Assembly (NCBI GenBank): GCA_030533005.1
Contig: JAUNJX010000009.1
Coordinates: 1 to 55,812 of the forward strand
DNA: 55,812 nt
Direction of reading: 5' to 3'
DNA from: Clostridia bacterium
GTDB lineage: Bacteria; Bacillota; Clostridia; Christensenellales; CAG-138
The notes below the pieces were generated by a model. The model was not told the DNA's origin. It searched no databases and was given only the letters and a program-made list of their open reading frames with translations. Position numbers and translations under genes: made by a program. The stretch's first letter is position 1. The number at the start of each line of letters is the position of its first letter. Positions 1-9,322 of the stretch are shown in pieces.

Positions 1-187
1 CCGCTTCCGCCTTTTTGCAGCGGAACTCGTTTTCCTCCTTGACCGCCTGAACGTCGCGCTGGGCAAGCTCTTTGAGTTTGAAAATCTCAGCCTTTGCCGC
101 AGCTTCCTGTTCTTGGGCAACCGTCTGCGCATCAGCCAATATACGCGCCAACAACCGGTCGGCGCCATTGTTCAAATCGTTTGCCAT
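1..187 (-). CDS. ntpE: V/A-type ATP synthase subunit E, N-terminal fragment cut by the window edge
   Basis: Only the first 62 codons lie in the window; the gene continues off the left end. The start is the ATG at 187, preceded by a GGAG-type site. The peptide is highly charged and rich in Ala, Glu, Lys and Gln, as expected for the coiled-coil half of the peripheral-stalk E subunit, which ties the catalytic head to subunit I. It follows the F-like, I and K genes in the order of the Enterococcus hirae ntp operon, and that order is the main basis for the call. Confidence is moderate because the diagnostic C-terminal half is missing. Confidence 0.72.
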   Translation of the reverse strand, partial: MANDLNNGADRLLARILADAQTVAQEQEAAAKAEIFKLKELAQRDVQAVKEENEFRCKKAEA

Positions 188-222
188 ACTTTACTCCTTC
201 CTTGTTGTCTTAGCGTAGGTCA

Positions 223-753
<531 letters not shown>

Positions 754-792
754 CTATGTATGGCAAAGCGGCGTTCCGCTTTGATAAGATGG

Positions 793-2724
793 TCAATCGT
801 CCACCTGGACGAACTTGGAATTGTACTTCAGGGGTTTGAACGGCTTGCCACCCGCCTCGTAGAACTTGCCAAAGAACTCCACATACTGAAGTCTCGCGGT
901 GTGCACGAAGGTGCCCAACGTATTGATGGCCATCATGAAAGCGTGCAGGAAAACGAGCAGGACGCCCGTAATGATAAAGCCGATAGCTTGGAGCACCGCG
1001 CCGTTTTGGAAAGCGCCGTAGAGCATGCCGCCCAAGGTGTTAAGCACCAGGCCGATAACGCCGGTGGAAAGACCCAGCGCGAACACACGCGCATAGGAGA
1101 GCACGTCGCCCAGCCAACCCGTGATGTTATAGCAGTTGAAAGCACCCGAGGCGACCTTGCCGCCGATGCTCTTGCTCTCGCGGCCTCCCGCGAGGAACAG
1201 AATTACGCCGGATACGATGGCGATCCACTTGCCCGCCGTCGCTACCGCCTGCGGCATACCGATCATGGGTGCGGCCAGCATGAGAAGCCCGGTAACGCAG
1301 GTGAGCCACGCGAAATGATCGCCGATGGCGCCGATCCAGTCGCCCTTCTTAATGCACTCCCAAGTGGCAATGCAAACGCCAAAGTACATGTGCACGATAC
1401 CCATGCCCGCACACAGCGCCAACATTTGGATAGGCTGCGCGGAGGAATCGATGAAGGGGAAGGTGTTTTCAAAAGGCAATCCCTTAAACACCGTGGACCA
1501 AGGCACGCCAAAGAGGCAGCCAAAGAACAGACCCATCACGATAGTGGAGATACCGCCCATGCACAGAACGCCTGCAAGCTGGCGCATCATGCCCTGCGGC
1601 TTCAAAAGCTTGAGGAACAGATAGCAGCCCACTGCCAGCACGAAGCCATAGCCCGTATCCGAAAGCATCATGCCAAAGAAGATGAAATAGAATACCGCAA
1701 AAAGCGGCGTGGCGTCCACGCTGTTGTAATCGGGCAGCGAGTAGAGATTGGTGACGGCCTGATAGGGCTCGATGAGCTTGTGGTTTTTGAGAACAACGGG
1801 CTCGTTCTCCTCCTCCTCGGCCTCGCGGAATTCGCAGTAGCACGCGTCCGTTACGGACTTGGCCGCCGCTTCCACCTTTTCCGTCTCATCCGCGCGCACC
1901 CATCCCTCCATAATGAAGGTGGTGCCGGTCGCGCCCAGCTCCTGCTTGGCGGCTTCTCGATCCCTGTCGATCACCGCCTCGTCCAACGCGTGGCAGAGCA
2001 CAGGGCGGCTTTCGGCTGCGGTCTTGAGCTTGGCAACAAGCTCCTCCTCGCGCTTCTTGTCCGCTTCGGTTTCCGCCTGCATGCGCTGGATGTTCTCAGC
2101 AGCCGTACCCGTAAGGGCGCCAAAGCTGAATTCGGCAAAATCCAGCGCCTTGACTCTCGCCTGCACATCGGCATAGTCCGCTGCGTTACAGGCGATCAGG
2201 ACGGCACGGGCTTTTTCCGTACCGCCGTAGACCTCAAGCGCGATATCCAGATTTTCTTCCTTTAACTTTGCGACCGCTTCGTCGGTGAGCATGCCTGTGA
2301 GGTACTTCGTGGTGTTGGTAGATTTGATGTTTTCGATTCTCGTGTCCAGCTCGCTCCAGGGCAGCAGCGATTCGGACAGTGCCTGACGCTTATCCATGTC
2401 GTTTCGGACGGCAGCGAGGTCATGGTCGATGCCTTCGACCTCCTCGCAAAACTGAAGCGCCGCGGGCATTCCTGCGCGCAACTCCTCCAGCTTTTTTTCC
2501 GGCTTGGGTCCCATCTTGGCCTTGGGCGCAAGGGGTTTGAGCAAAAGCTGCGCGCTCGACAATCGCTGCACGCGATTTTCAAGCTTGGCAAGATCCGCTT
2601 CCTCGCCCGTGGGCTCCGCGGCGCTGATGATCTGCACCGCCCCCGCCGCTTGCAGGGCTTCCAAAATGGCCGCCTTGTCCGACTGCATGGCTATCAGGGT
2701 CAGTCGTTTCATTGGGACGATCAT
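793..2724 (-). CDS. ntpI: V/A-type ATP synthase subunit I
   Basis: A 643-residue stator subunit. The first ~330 residues are a charged, coiled-coil cytoplasmic arm that binds the peripheral stalks. The remainder is membrane-embedded, starting near TPLFAVFYFIFFGMMLSDTGYG and containing about eight hydrophobic helices. The conserved LSYARVFALGLSTG segment carries the Arg that faces the rotor-ring Glu in this family. The length is normal. Its ATG overlaps the stop of the upstream stalk gene by four bases, indicating translational coupling. The ATG at 2712 is an alternative start. Confidence 0.96.
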   Translation of the reverse strand: MIVPMKRLTLIAMQSDKAAILEALQAAGAVQIISAAEPTGEEADLAKLENRVQRLSSAQLLLKPLAPKAKMGPKPEKKLEELRAGMPAALQFCEEVEGIDHDLAAVRNDMDKRQALSESLLPWSELDTRIENIKSTNTTKYLTGMLTDEAVAKLKEENLDIALEVYGGTEKARAVLIACNAADYADVQARVKALDFAEFSFGALTGTAAENIQRMQAETEADKKREEELVAKLKTAAESRPVLCHALDEAVIDRDREAAKQELGATGTTFIMEGWVRADETEKVEAAAKSVTDACYCEFREAEEEENEPVVLKNHKLIEPYQAVTNLYSLPDYNSVDATPLFAVFYFIFFGMMLSDTGYGFVLAVGCYLFLKLLKPQGMMRQLAGVLCMGGISTIVMGLFFGCLFGVPWSTVFKGLPFENTFPFIDSSAQPIQMLALCAGMGIVHMYFGVCIATWECIKKGDWIGAIGDHFAWLTCVTGLLMLAAPMIGMPQAVATAGKWIAIVSGVILFLAGGRESKSIGGKVASGAFNCYNITGWLGDVLSYARVFALGLSTGVIGLVLNTLGGMLYGAFQNGAVLQAIGFIITGVLLVFLHAFMMAINTLGTFVHTARLQYVEFFGKFYEAGGKPFKPLKYNSKFVQVDD

Positions 2725-3032
2725 ACTTGCTTAACCCTCTCCAAAATGTAGGAGACCGCTTCGGTCATGTGTTCCTTGGCAGCCGCGCAAACAGCATCCG
2801 CTTCTTTGGCCTTCTGTTCGCGTATGCCCGCTGCGACTCCCTGTCCTTCCTCCTCGGCGCGCGCCTGTACTGCGGCTAACTCCTCGCGGCCCTGATCGCG
2901 AGCAGCGGCGACCTGACGCAGCGCTTCCGCACCCGCATCCGCAATCGCCTCGCGTGCCTTCGCCGCCGCTTCCCGCTTCAACACGGTAGCCTGCGACTCC
3001 ACATCTGTGATCTTGTCGATGATGGACGGCAA
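2721..3032 (-). CDS. ntpF: V/A-type ATP synthase peripheral-stalk subunit (G/H family, NtpF-like)
   Basis: A 103-residue protein that is almost entirely Ala/Glu/Lys/Arg-rich helix, for example the stretch around residues 20-80. This fits the small stalk subunit that pairs with subunit E in a right-handed coiled coil. It is first in the operon, as ntpF is in E. hirae. The start is TTG at 3032, eight bases after a strong AGGAGG; no ATG fits as well. Low-complexity coiled coils are hard to assign from sequence, so the call rests mainly on position. Confidence 0.85.
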   Translation of the reverse strand: MPSIIDKITDVESQATVLKREAAAKAREAIADAGAEALRQVAAARDQGREELAAVQARAEEEGQGVAAGIREQKAKEADAVCAAAKEHMTEAVSYILERVKQV

Positions 3033-3066
3033 ATGAATTACCTCCTTGAAAAAAATAGAAATGCGC

Positions 3067-3155
3067 GGACGCTAACAAGCGTCCAAAGAAAGGTATGTGG
3101 TTGTGTCTCAACAACCCGGTGCTCTCATTTTAACCCCTTGGATTGGCAAGTTCAA
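3067..3155 (-). promoter_or_regulatory. Promoter and 5' leader of the V/A-type ATPase operon
   Basis: On the minus strand TTGAAC (3150-3155) lies 17 bases from TAAAAT (3127-3132), a good vegetative promoter about 95 bases before the TTG start of ntpF. The leader contains a six-bp hairpin (GGACGC at 3067-3072 pairing with 3079-3084, loop of six) without a U-tract, so it is not a terminator. Nothing else recognisable was seen in the rest of the 3033-3326 gap apart from the upp terminator. Confidence 0.6.
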
Positions 3156-3273
3156 CATAAAATTTGCCTTTATGGGTATAATCACGACTTATATATAATA
3201 CATCGTGATAAATTCATCTTATGTTGTGAAAGTTTTATCGATGCAAACGCCCATACTGCCTATGCTTATAAAT

Positions 3274-3306
3274 AAAAGCCGCGTTCCCCATGTGAGGAGC
3301 GCGGCT
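3274..3306 (-). terminator. Rho-independent terminator after upp
   Basis: Minus-strand stem AGCCGCG (3300-3306) pairs with CGCGGCT (3277-3283) and is followed by TTTATTTAT. It ends the yqhQ-prmC-prfA-tsaC-rpiB-upp transcript just before the ATPase promoter. Confidence 0.75.
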
Positions 3307-3326
3307 CGAGCCAAACAGCAGGAATA

Positions 3327-3956
3327 TTATTTTGTGCCGAACAGCCGATCGCCCGCGTCGCCAAGACCCGGCACGATATAGCCGTGATCGTTGAGGCACT
3401 CGTCCACCGCCGCCACGAAGATATCGACGTCGGGATGCGCCTCCTGCACCGTCTTGATGCCCTCGGGCGCCGCGATCAGGTTCACCAGCTTGATGTTGGT
3501 GCAGCCCGCGCGCTTGATGATGTTGATGCCCTCCACGGCGCTGCCGCCCGTAGCGAGCATGGGATCGACGATGATGATCTCACGATCCTGCACGTCCGGC
3601 GGAAGCTTGCAGTAATAATCCACGGGCTGGAGCGTCTTGGGGTCGCGGTATAGGCCGATATGCCCCACCTTGGCGGCCGGGATGAGATTCATCATGCCGT
3701 CCACCATGCCTAAGCCCGCGCGGAGTATGGGCACGATGCCAAGCTTTTTTCCCGTGAGCGCACGGGTATGCGCTAACCCCATCGGCGTTTGCACCGTGGT
3801 CTCCATCAACGGCAGATCGCGCGTCGCCTCGTACGCCAACAAGGTGGCAAGCTCCTCCACCAGTTCCCTGAATTGCTTCGTGCCGGTCTTTTCATCCCGC
3901 AGGTGCGTGAGCTTATGCTGCACCAGCGGATGATCGATAACAACCACTTTTCCCAT
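3327..3956 (-). CDS. upp: Uracil phosphoribosyltransferase
   Basis: 209 residues, the usual length for Upp. The enzyme joins uracil to PRPP to give UMP in pyrimidine salvage. The PRPP-binding loop [15 protein letters not shown] is at about residues 130-145, and the C-terminal uracil-binding [18 protein letters not shown] is intact. AAAGGAG precedes the ATG. It is last in the yqhQ-to-upp run, 59 bases after rpiB with no terminator between them. Confidence 0.98.
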   Translation of the reverse strand: MGKVVVIDHPLVQHKLTHLRDEKTGTKQFRELVEELATLLAYEATRDLPLMETTVQTPMGLAHTRALTGKKLGIVPILRAGLGMVDGMMNLIPAAKVGHIGLYRDPKTLQPVDYYCKLPPDVQDREIIIVDPMLATGGSAVEGINIIKRAGCTNIKLVNLIAAPEGIKTVQEAHPDVDIFVAAVDECLNDHGYIVPGLGDAGDRLFGTK

Positions 3957-4015
3957 TTGTATGTGCTCCTTTCCAAAGCCCTTGCTGTCTTATTTGCAAA
4001 ATAAAAGGGAAGATA

Positions 4016-4471
4016 TTACTTCCCCTGCTTGTCCTGTTCATAGGCCGTGATCTTGGCAATGCGCGCCTTATGGCGATCGATTTGAGAAAAATCGGTGGAA
4101 AGCCATGTGTGCAGGATATCCTTGGCAAGCGCCTCACCCACGATCAGGGCGCCCAGTGCCAGCATGTTCGCGTCGTTATGCTCGCGGGTCAGGCGCGCCA
4201 TGGTGGCGTCGGTGCAAAGCGCGCAGCGAATGCCCGCGACCTTGTTGGCCGCGATGGAAATGCCGATACCCGTGCTGCAAACGACGACGCCGCGATCGTA
4301 TTCCCCGCGCGCCACAGCCTCGGCAGCCTTAAGGCCAAAGTCCGGATAATCGACGGACGCTTCGCTCATGCAGCCAAGGTCGTCCACGGCATGACCCATG
4401 GATTCCATATAGGACACCAGCTTGTTTTTTAACGTGTAACCGCCGTGATCCGATGCGATAACGATCTTCAT
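4016..4471 (-). CDS. rpiB: Ribose-5-phosphate isomerase B
   Basis: 151 residues of the RpiB/LacAB family. It interconverts ribose 5-phosphate and ribulose 5-phosphate. The N-terminal IASDHGGYTLKN motif, the active-site Cys in GVVVCSTGIGISIAANK (about residue 70) and the RCALC segment are intact. Allose-6-phosphate isomerases share this fold, but the neighbours (tsaC and upp) match the rpiB/ywlF position in other Firmicutes. Confidence 0.96.
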   Translation of the reverse strand: MKIVIASDHGGYTLKNKLVSYMESMGHAVDDLGCMSEASVDYPDFGLKAAEAVARGEYDRGVVVCSTGIGISIAANKVAGIRCALCTDATMARLTREHNDANMLALGALIVGEALAKDILHTWLSTDFSQIDRHKARIAKITAYEQDKQGK

Positions 4472-4496
4472 GGACGCACTCCTCGATTTCTCTTTT

Positions 4497-5537
4497 TTAC
4501 TCCTCTATCGTCTCAAAGCCCGCCGCGCGAAGCAATCGGTTCATATAGGCCAATCCCATATCCGTTTCGGGCAGCGATTCCGTCAGGATCACGTCCGCCT
4601 TGCCCGAATACGCCCGCAGTGTGGAAAACAACGATGCACACATGGTCGCGGGGTCTTTTCTGTCGCCTATTATAACACAGGTGCGTCCCCGATAAAAGGG
4701 TTCCGTCTGCCGGCTTGCAAAAATCACGCAGCGCTCTCCCCTCCCCTCCCGCACGTCGTATTCGCGGGCAAGCAGCCCCGCAGCCGTCCGGGGATTGGGG
4801 TGCACGCCGACGATCACCTGCGCGTCCGGCGCGTAATGCTTGTACTTCATGCCGGGGGAGGCAGCCGTTTCGTTTGCGCCAAGGGGATGCAGCACCGCGT
4901 CGGAGACCTGCACCTCGCCGATGACGGCTTCGAGCATCTCGCGCGTCACGCCGCCGGGGCGGAGTATGGTAGGCGCGCCCACGAGGGACAAAACGGTGGA
5001 TTCCAAGCCTACCCTGCACGGCCCGCCGTCGAGTATCACATCGATCTTGCCCCAAAGATCGTCCTTGACATGCTCCGCCGTGGTGGGGCTGGGCTTACCC
5101 GAAAGGTTGGCGCTGGGGGCGGCGATGGGTACGCCCGCCTCGCGGATGAGCGCGAGCGCGCACTTGTGATCCGGCATGCGCACGGCCACGGTGTTGAGCC
5201 CCGCCGTGACCTCGTCGGGCACGGCGCTCGTTTTGGTATAGACGATGGTGAGCGGCCCCGGCCAGAAGGTATCCATGAGGATGCGCGCCTTTTCGGGTAT
5301 ATCATGCCACAGAGCCTTTACATCGTTCTTCTTGGCGACATGGAGGATGAGCGGATTGTCGTTGGGTCGTCCCTTGACCTCGAAAATGCGCTGCACGGCA
5401 TCGCCGGAGAGCCCGTTCGCGCCAAGGCCGTACACGGTCTCTGTCGGAAACGCCACAAGGCCGCCGTTTCGGATGATGCTGCCGGAAAGCCGCGTCCCGT
5501 TTTCCTTTTGGCCTATGGCGTTGAATATCTGCGTCAT
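4497..5537 (-). CDS. tsaC: L-threonylcarbamoyladenylate synthase (Sua5/YwlC type)
   Basis: 346 residues. It makes threonylcarbamoyl-AMP from Thr, bicarbonate and ATP, the first step of the t6A37 modification of tRNAs that read ANN codons. The YrdC domain covers about residues 15-210 (FPTETVYGLGANGL, KGRPNDNPLILHV, PSANLSGKPSPT). A C-terminal Sua5 domain follows, so this is the long Sua5 form rather than the short TsaC form. The ATG overlaps the prfA stop by four bases. Confidence 0.95.
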   Translation of the reverse strand: MTQIFNAIGQKENGTRLSGSIIRNGGLVAFPTETVYGLGANGLSGDAVQRIFEVKGRPNDNPLILHVAKKNDVKALWHDIPEKARILMDTFWPGPLTIVYTKTSAVPDEVTAGLNTVAVRMPDHKCALALIREAGVPIAAPSANLSGKPSPTTAEHVKDDLWGKIDVILDGGPCRVGLESTVLSLVGAPTILRPGGVTREMLEAVIGEVQVSDAVLHPLGANETAASPGMKYKHYAPDAQVIVGVHPNPRTAAGLLAREYDVREGRGERCVIFASRQTEPFYRGRTCVIIGDRKDPATMCASLFSTLRAYSGKADVILTESLPETDMGLAYMNRLLRAAGFETIEE

Positions 5538-6607
5538 GCCTGCGCCTCGCCGGAGAGCTGCGCTGTGCGCTCGGCCAAGATCAGCGCGTCGATCATCTCG
5601 TCCATATCGCCGTCCATAAAGGCTTCCAAGCGGTAGAGCGTGAGATTGATGCGATGATCCGACACGCGGTTTTGCGGGAAGTTATAGGTGCGGATGCGCT
5701 CGCTGCGATCCCCGCTGCCCACCATGCTCTTTCTCTTGGAGGCTTCCGCGTCGTCATGCTGCGCCTGCGCCATTTCATAGAGCCTGCTCTTGAGCACGCG
5801 CATGGCCTTTTCCTTGTTTTTTAGCTGGCTGCGCTCATCCTGACACTGCACCACAACGCCTGTGGGCAGATGCGTGATGCGGATAGCGGAGCTCGTCTTG
5901 TTGACATGCTGCCCGCCCGCGCCGCTGGAGCAATAGGTGTCGATCTTGAGATCCTTCTGCTCGATCTGCACGTCCACATCCTCCGCCTCGGGCATCACCG
6001 CCACGGTGGCGGCGCTGGTGTGGATGCGCCCCTGCGATTCCGTTTCCGGCACGCGCTGCACGCGGTGCACCCCGCTTTCATACTTCATGCGGGAATATGC
6101 CATCTTGCCCGAAAGGGAAAGCGCTACCTCCTTGACGCCGCCCATCTCGGTCATGTTCTGGGTCAAAAACTCGGTCTTGAAATTGTGGCGCTCGGCGTAG
6201 CGCATATACATGCGCAAAAGATCCGCGCCAAAGAGGGAGGCTTCGTCGCCGCCCGTGCCCGCGCGTATCTCGATGATAACGTTCTTTTCGTCGTTGGGAT
6301 CCTTGGGCAGCAGCATGATCCGAAGCTTACTTTCAAGCTCCGCCTGCTTTTCCTGCAGGGCGTTGATCTCGGCGTGCACCATGTCCTTCATGTCCGCATC
6401 CAGATGGTCCTCCAGCATCGCCTTGCAGTCGGCTTCGCCATCGACGGCCTCGACATACTCGTCATACACCGTCACGATCTGTTCGAGCTGTACCTGCTCC
6501 TTGGTCATTTGCAGCCATTTATCCTGATCCGCCATGGCGTCGGGCGACGAAAGCGCCGTCGTAAGCTCCTCGTACCGTTTTTTGAGTGATTTGAGTTTGT
6601 TCAGCAT
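5534..6607 (-). CDS. prfA: Peptide chain release factor 1 (UAA/UAG)
   Basis: 357 residues, the full RF1 length. The GGQ motif (SSGAGGQHVNKT, about residue 230) triggers peptidyl-tRNA hydrolysis. The stop-codon reading tripeptide is P-E-T in RVPETESQGR, the common Firmicutes variant of the RF1 PxT motif, which separates it from RF2 (SPF). The downstream prmC-type methylase gene is its usual partner. RBS AGAGGA precedes the ATG. Confidence 0.97.
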   Translation of the reverse strand: MLNKLKSLKKRYEELTTALSSPDAMADQDKWLQMTKEQVQLEQIVTVYDEYVEAVDGEADCKAMLEDHLDADMKDMVHAEINALQEKQAELESKLRIMLLPKDPNDEKNVIIEIRAGTGGDEASLFGADLLRMYMRYAERHNFKTEFLTQNMTEMGGVKEVALSLSGKMAYSRMKYESGVHRVQRVPETESQGRIHTSAATVAVMPEAEDVDVQIEQKDLKIDTYCSSGAGGQHVNKTSSAIRITHLPTGVVVQCQDERSQLKNKEKAMRVLKSRLYEMAQAQHDDAEASKRKSMVGSGDRSERIRTYNFPQNRVSDHRINLTLYRLEAFMDGDMDEMIDALILAERTAQLSGEAQA

Positions 6608-6636
6608 AGCATTCCTCTATCGTTTTGCTTCATTTA

Positions 6637-7491
6637 TCATTCCGCTTCTTTTGCAGCGTATCCGTTTTCCACGACCACCACGCGCTCCACACCGCAAAGA
6701 TCCTTCACCGTATACCCCGTCTCAAACATGGAAAGCACGTCCTGCGCCTGTCCCTTGCCCACCTCCAGAAGCATAGCGCCCCCTTCGTTGAGATAGCCTT
6801 TATACTCCGCGGCGATGCGCCGGTAAAAATCCATGCCGTCCTCGCCGCCGTCCAAGGCGATCAAAGGCTCCTTTTTGACCTCGCGCTGTAAGCTTGCCAA
6901 GTCGCCCGAGGCTATATAGGGCGGGTTGCAGAAGATCATGTCGTATTTTCCCTGCACGCGCTTAAACATATCGCTTTGTATGACCTGCACGTTCACCTTG
7001 TTAAGATGCGCGTTTTCCATGGCATAGCGCAAGGCGTCCGGCGCTATATCCGCAAGCACCACCCGAAGGCCGCCGCGATAGGCGATGGAAATGCCGATGC
7101 AGCCGCTACCGCAGCAAACGTCAAGACCCGTCCTGTACCCGCGCTGCCCCGCTAAGATCAGCGCGTGCTCGCACAGCGTCTCGGTATCCTGCCGGGGGAT
7201 GAGCACGCCGCGCCCCAGCTTGAAGGGAAGCCCCATAAAGTCCCATTCCCCGAAGATGTACTGCAGCGGCTCGCTGTCCAAACGCTTGAGCAGCATTTCC
7301 GCCACCGCCGTGCGGCAGCGCACCGGGAAGGGTTCGTCCTTCCTTAAGAGCAGCCCCAGCAGATCCGTGCCCAGCGCCTCACAGAAAATGGCGCGCGCCT
7401 GATACGCCGCTTCCTCACGGTCCCCCGCGACGGGCAGCAGCGTTTGGGTGGTCTCCTCTATGGCAGCAGCTATGGTAACGTCATTGGGCAT
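6637..7491 (-). CDS. prmC: Release factor glutamine N5-methyltransferase
   Basis: 284 residues. It methylates the Gln of the GGQ motif in RF1 and RF2 using S-adenosylmethionine. The SAM-binding loop GLDVCCGSGCIGISIAY and the catalytic NPPY (FCNPPYIASGDL) are present. I place the start at the ATG at 7491 (MPNDVTIAAA), 11 bases inside the end of yqhQ. A longer reading from 7533 adds an Arg/Lys-rich stretch unlike the family. Confidence 0.95.
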   Translation of the reverse strand: MPNDVTIAAAIEETTQTLLPVAGDREEAAYQARAIFCEALGTDLLGLLLRKDEPFPVRCRTAVAEMLLKRLDSEPLQYIFGEWDFMGLPFKLGRGVLIPRQDTETLCEHALILAGQRGYRTGLDVCCGSGCIGISIAYRGGLRVVLADIAPDALRYAMENAHLNKVNVQVIQSDMFKRVQGKYDMIFCNPPYIASGDLASLQREVKKEPLIALDGGEDGMDFYRRIAAEYKGYLNEGGAMLLEVGKGQAQDVLSMFETGYTVKDLCGVERVVVVENGYAAKEAE

Positions 7492-8446
7492 CAGCCGCCT
7501 GTTCCTCCGTTTTTTCTTCTTTCTCCGCCACATCCTGCATGGCGCGGCGGAAGGAGGCGATCGCCACCTCGATCATATCCGGCGTAGGCTCCCTGGTCGT
7601 CAGCTTCTGCAAGCCCATGCCCGGCGCGCGGATGATGCGGGTGAGCGGATTATCGTACTTTGCGGCAAAGCGCAGCACCTCATAGGATAAGCCCGCCACC
7701 ACCGGCAAAAACAGCAGGCGCGTGCCAAGGCGGACTAAGAAGTTATCGCTCCAGCCCACAAGCGCAAAAAACACGATGGACACCGCCATCACCAAAAACA
7801 AATAGTTGGTGCCGCAGCGGGGATGCAAGCGGGAATAGCGCATGGCGTTTTCCGGCGTGATCTCCGCCTCCGCCTCATAGCAGGCGATGGTCTTATGCTC
7901 CGCGCCGTGATACATGAACACGCGGCGGATATCCTTCAAATTGGATATGGCCACGATGTAGCCCAAGAAGATCAACAGGCGCAGCACGCCCTCCACCAGC
8001 GATTTCATGCCTTGCGGAATGCCGGGAAAGAGCTTGAAGATCAAGCTTCCGCCCAACAGCGGCAGCACGAAGAACAAGCCGACCGCGAGCACCACAGCAA
8101 GCACCACAGCCACCCCCATGATGATCTTTTCCACGGATTTCCCCATGACGCGGCTTAGCCACAGCTCGAACTTCGTGGGTTCCTCCTGCAATTCCTCGTC
8201 GCCGATCAGCTCCGCCGAACGGGTGATGGTCTGCATGCCGATCATGAGCGATTCCACGAACGCCACCACGCCGCGCACGACGGGCAGCCCCCAAAATGTG
8301 CCTTTTTTCGCCCTTGTCTCATAGGGCTTATATTCCGTAACGATCTCCCCGTCGGTATTGCGCACCGAAAGCGCAATGCCCTTGGGGGACTTCATCATAA
8401 CGCCTTCCATAACGGCCTGTCCGCCGACCATACATACTCTAGCCAA
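7481..8446 (-). CDS. yqhQ: DUF1385 membrane protein, YqhQ family
   Basis: 321 residues from a TTG start at 8446, with GAGG ten bases upstream. The sequence soon reads MVGGQAVMEGVMMKSPKG, the hallmark N terminus of the family. Several hydrophobic helices lie at about residues 85-175 and 215-260, and the conserved RLHPRCGTNYLFLV and YHGAEHKT segments are present. Its biochemical role is unknown, but it is frequently found beside prmC and prfA in Clostridia, as here. An ATG at 8431 is a possible shorter start. Confidence 0.88.
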   Translation of the reverse strand: MARVCMVGGQAVMEGVMMKSPKGIALSVRNTDGEIVTEYKPYETRAKKGTFWGLPVVRGVVAFVESLMIGMQTITRSAELIGDEELQEEPTKFELWLSRVMGKSVEKIIMGVAVVLAVVLAVGLFFVLPLLGGSLIFKLFPGIPQGMKSLVEGVLRLLIFLGYIVAISNLKDIRRVFMYHGAEHKTIACYEAEAEITPENAMRYSRLHPRCGTNYLFLVMAVSIVFFALVGWSDNFLVRLGTRLLFLPVVAGLSYEVLRFAAKYDNPLTRIIRAPGMGLQKLTTREPTPDMIEVAIASFRRAMQDVAEKEEKTEEQAADAQ

Positions 8447-8518
8447 AGATTCATTTCCTCGCTTTCCACAGGCTATTATATCATAAAAGCCGCATCCTAC
8501 AATGTGAAATTCCTGTGC

Positions 8519-8581
8519 GGGTATGAGAATGGCATGATTTTGGAAAGCTAGAGGTATAACCAAAGCCAAAGGAGGTTTCTC
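8519..8581 (+). promoter_or_regulatory. Possible sporulation-type promoter upstream of the SpoIIQ-like gene
   Basis: GTATG (from 8520) is followed after 16 bases by GGAAAGCTA, a loose match to the sigma-F/G pattern (GTATA, then GGNNANANT). A strong AAAGGAGG lies just before the ATG at 8582. The match is weak and was found by eye. Confidence 0.3.
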
Positions 8582-9322
8582 ATGCGGGAAAAACTCACTT
8601 ATTTTATGAAGCGGACACGCGTATTTTTACAGGAAAAGGGCGTGTATGTGGTGGTATGCCTAAGCCTTTTGGCCGTGGGCGCCGCAGCGTACTTTTCCGC
8701 CGTGCCCATGAAGAAAGAGCCTGTGCCCCCGACCCAAAGCGCCGCGCCCGTATCCCAAAGCACGGACGAGCGGCTCTCCTCGCTCACGGCGGCGTCGCCC
8801 AAAAGCTTTGCGCCTGTCATCACGCCCGTGCCCACCCCCAGCCCCACGCCCAGCCCCGTGCCGGACTTCACCCAAAAGCCCAAGGCGACCAAGGCTCCCG
8901 AAAAGCCGCGCAAGGCCGCCTCCCCCGTCAAGGGCAGCGTCATATGGCAGTTCGCGGCGGATGAGCTGATCTATTCCGCCACGCTCGATCAGTGGATGAC
9001 GCACCACGGCGTGGACGTAAGCGCGGCGCTTGAAAGCGAAGTGCACGCGATGTACGCGGGCACGGTGGAGGATGTGTTCACGGACGACGCCTTGGGCGTA
9101 AGCGTATCCGTCGCGCACAGGGACGGCCTTCGCAGCATCTACGCGAATCTCCAGGCCGATCCCCCCGTCAAGGCGGGCGATCTGGTCAACGCCGGGGATA
9201 CCGTGGGCTTTGTGGGCGACACCGCCCGCAGCGAATGCGAAGCGCCCAGCCACCTCCACTTTGAGGTGTGGACGGGCGACAAGCCCGTCAATCCGGAGGA
9301 CTACTGCCTGTTTGCAAGCTAA
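8582..9322 (+). CDS. M23 (LytM) peptidase-domain membrane protein, SpoIIQ-like
   Basis: 246 residues. One N-terminal membrane helix (about 20-42) is followed by a Pro/Ser/Thr-rich linker (about 60-115) and a LytM domain. The zinc-site motifs are complete: HHGVD near residue 140 and HLHFE near residue 225. In Bacillus SpoIIQ the first His is lost; in clostridial SpoIIQ proteins it is often retained. The architecture fits the forespore half of the SpoIIQ-SpoIIIAH channel, but a vegetative cell-wall endopeptidase is also possible. Its stop overlaps the stop of the convergent addA gene by four bases. Confidence 0.8.
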   Translation: MREKLTYFMKRTRVFLQEKGVYVVVCLSLLAVGAAAYFSAVPMKKEPVPPTQSAAPVSQSTDERLSSLTAASPKSFAPVITPVPTPSPTPSPVPDFTQKPKATKAPEKPRKAASPVKGSVIWQFAADELIYSATLDQWMTHHGVDVSAALESEVHAMYAGTVEDVFTDDALGVSVSVAHRDGLRSIYANLQADPPVKAGDLVNAGDTVGFVGDTARSECEAPSHLHFEVWTGDKPVNPEDYCLFAS

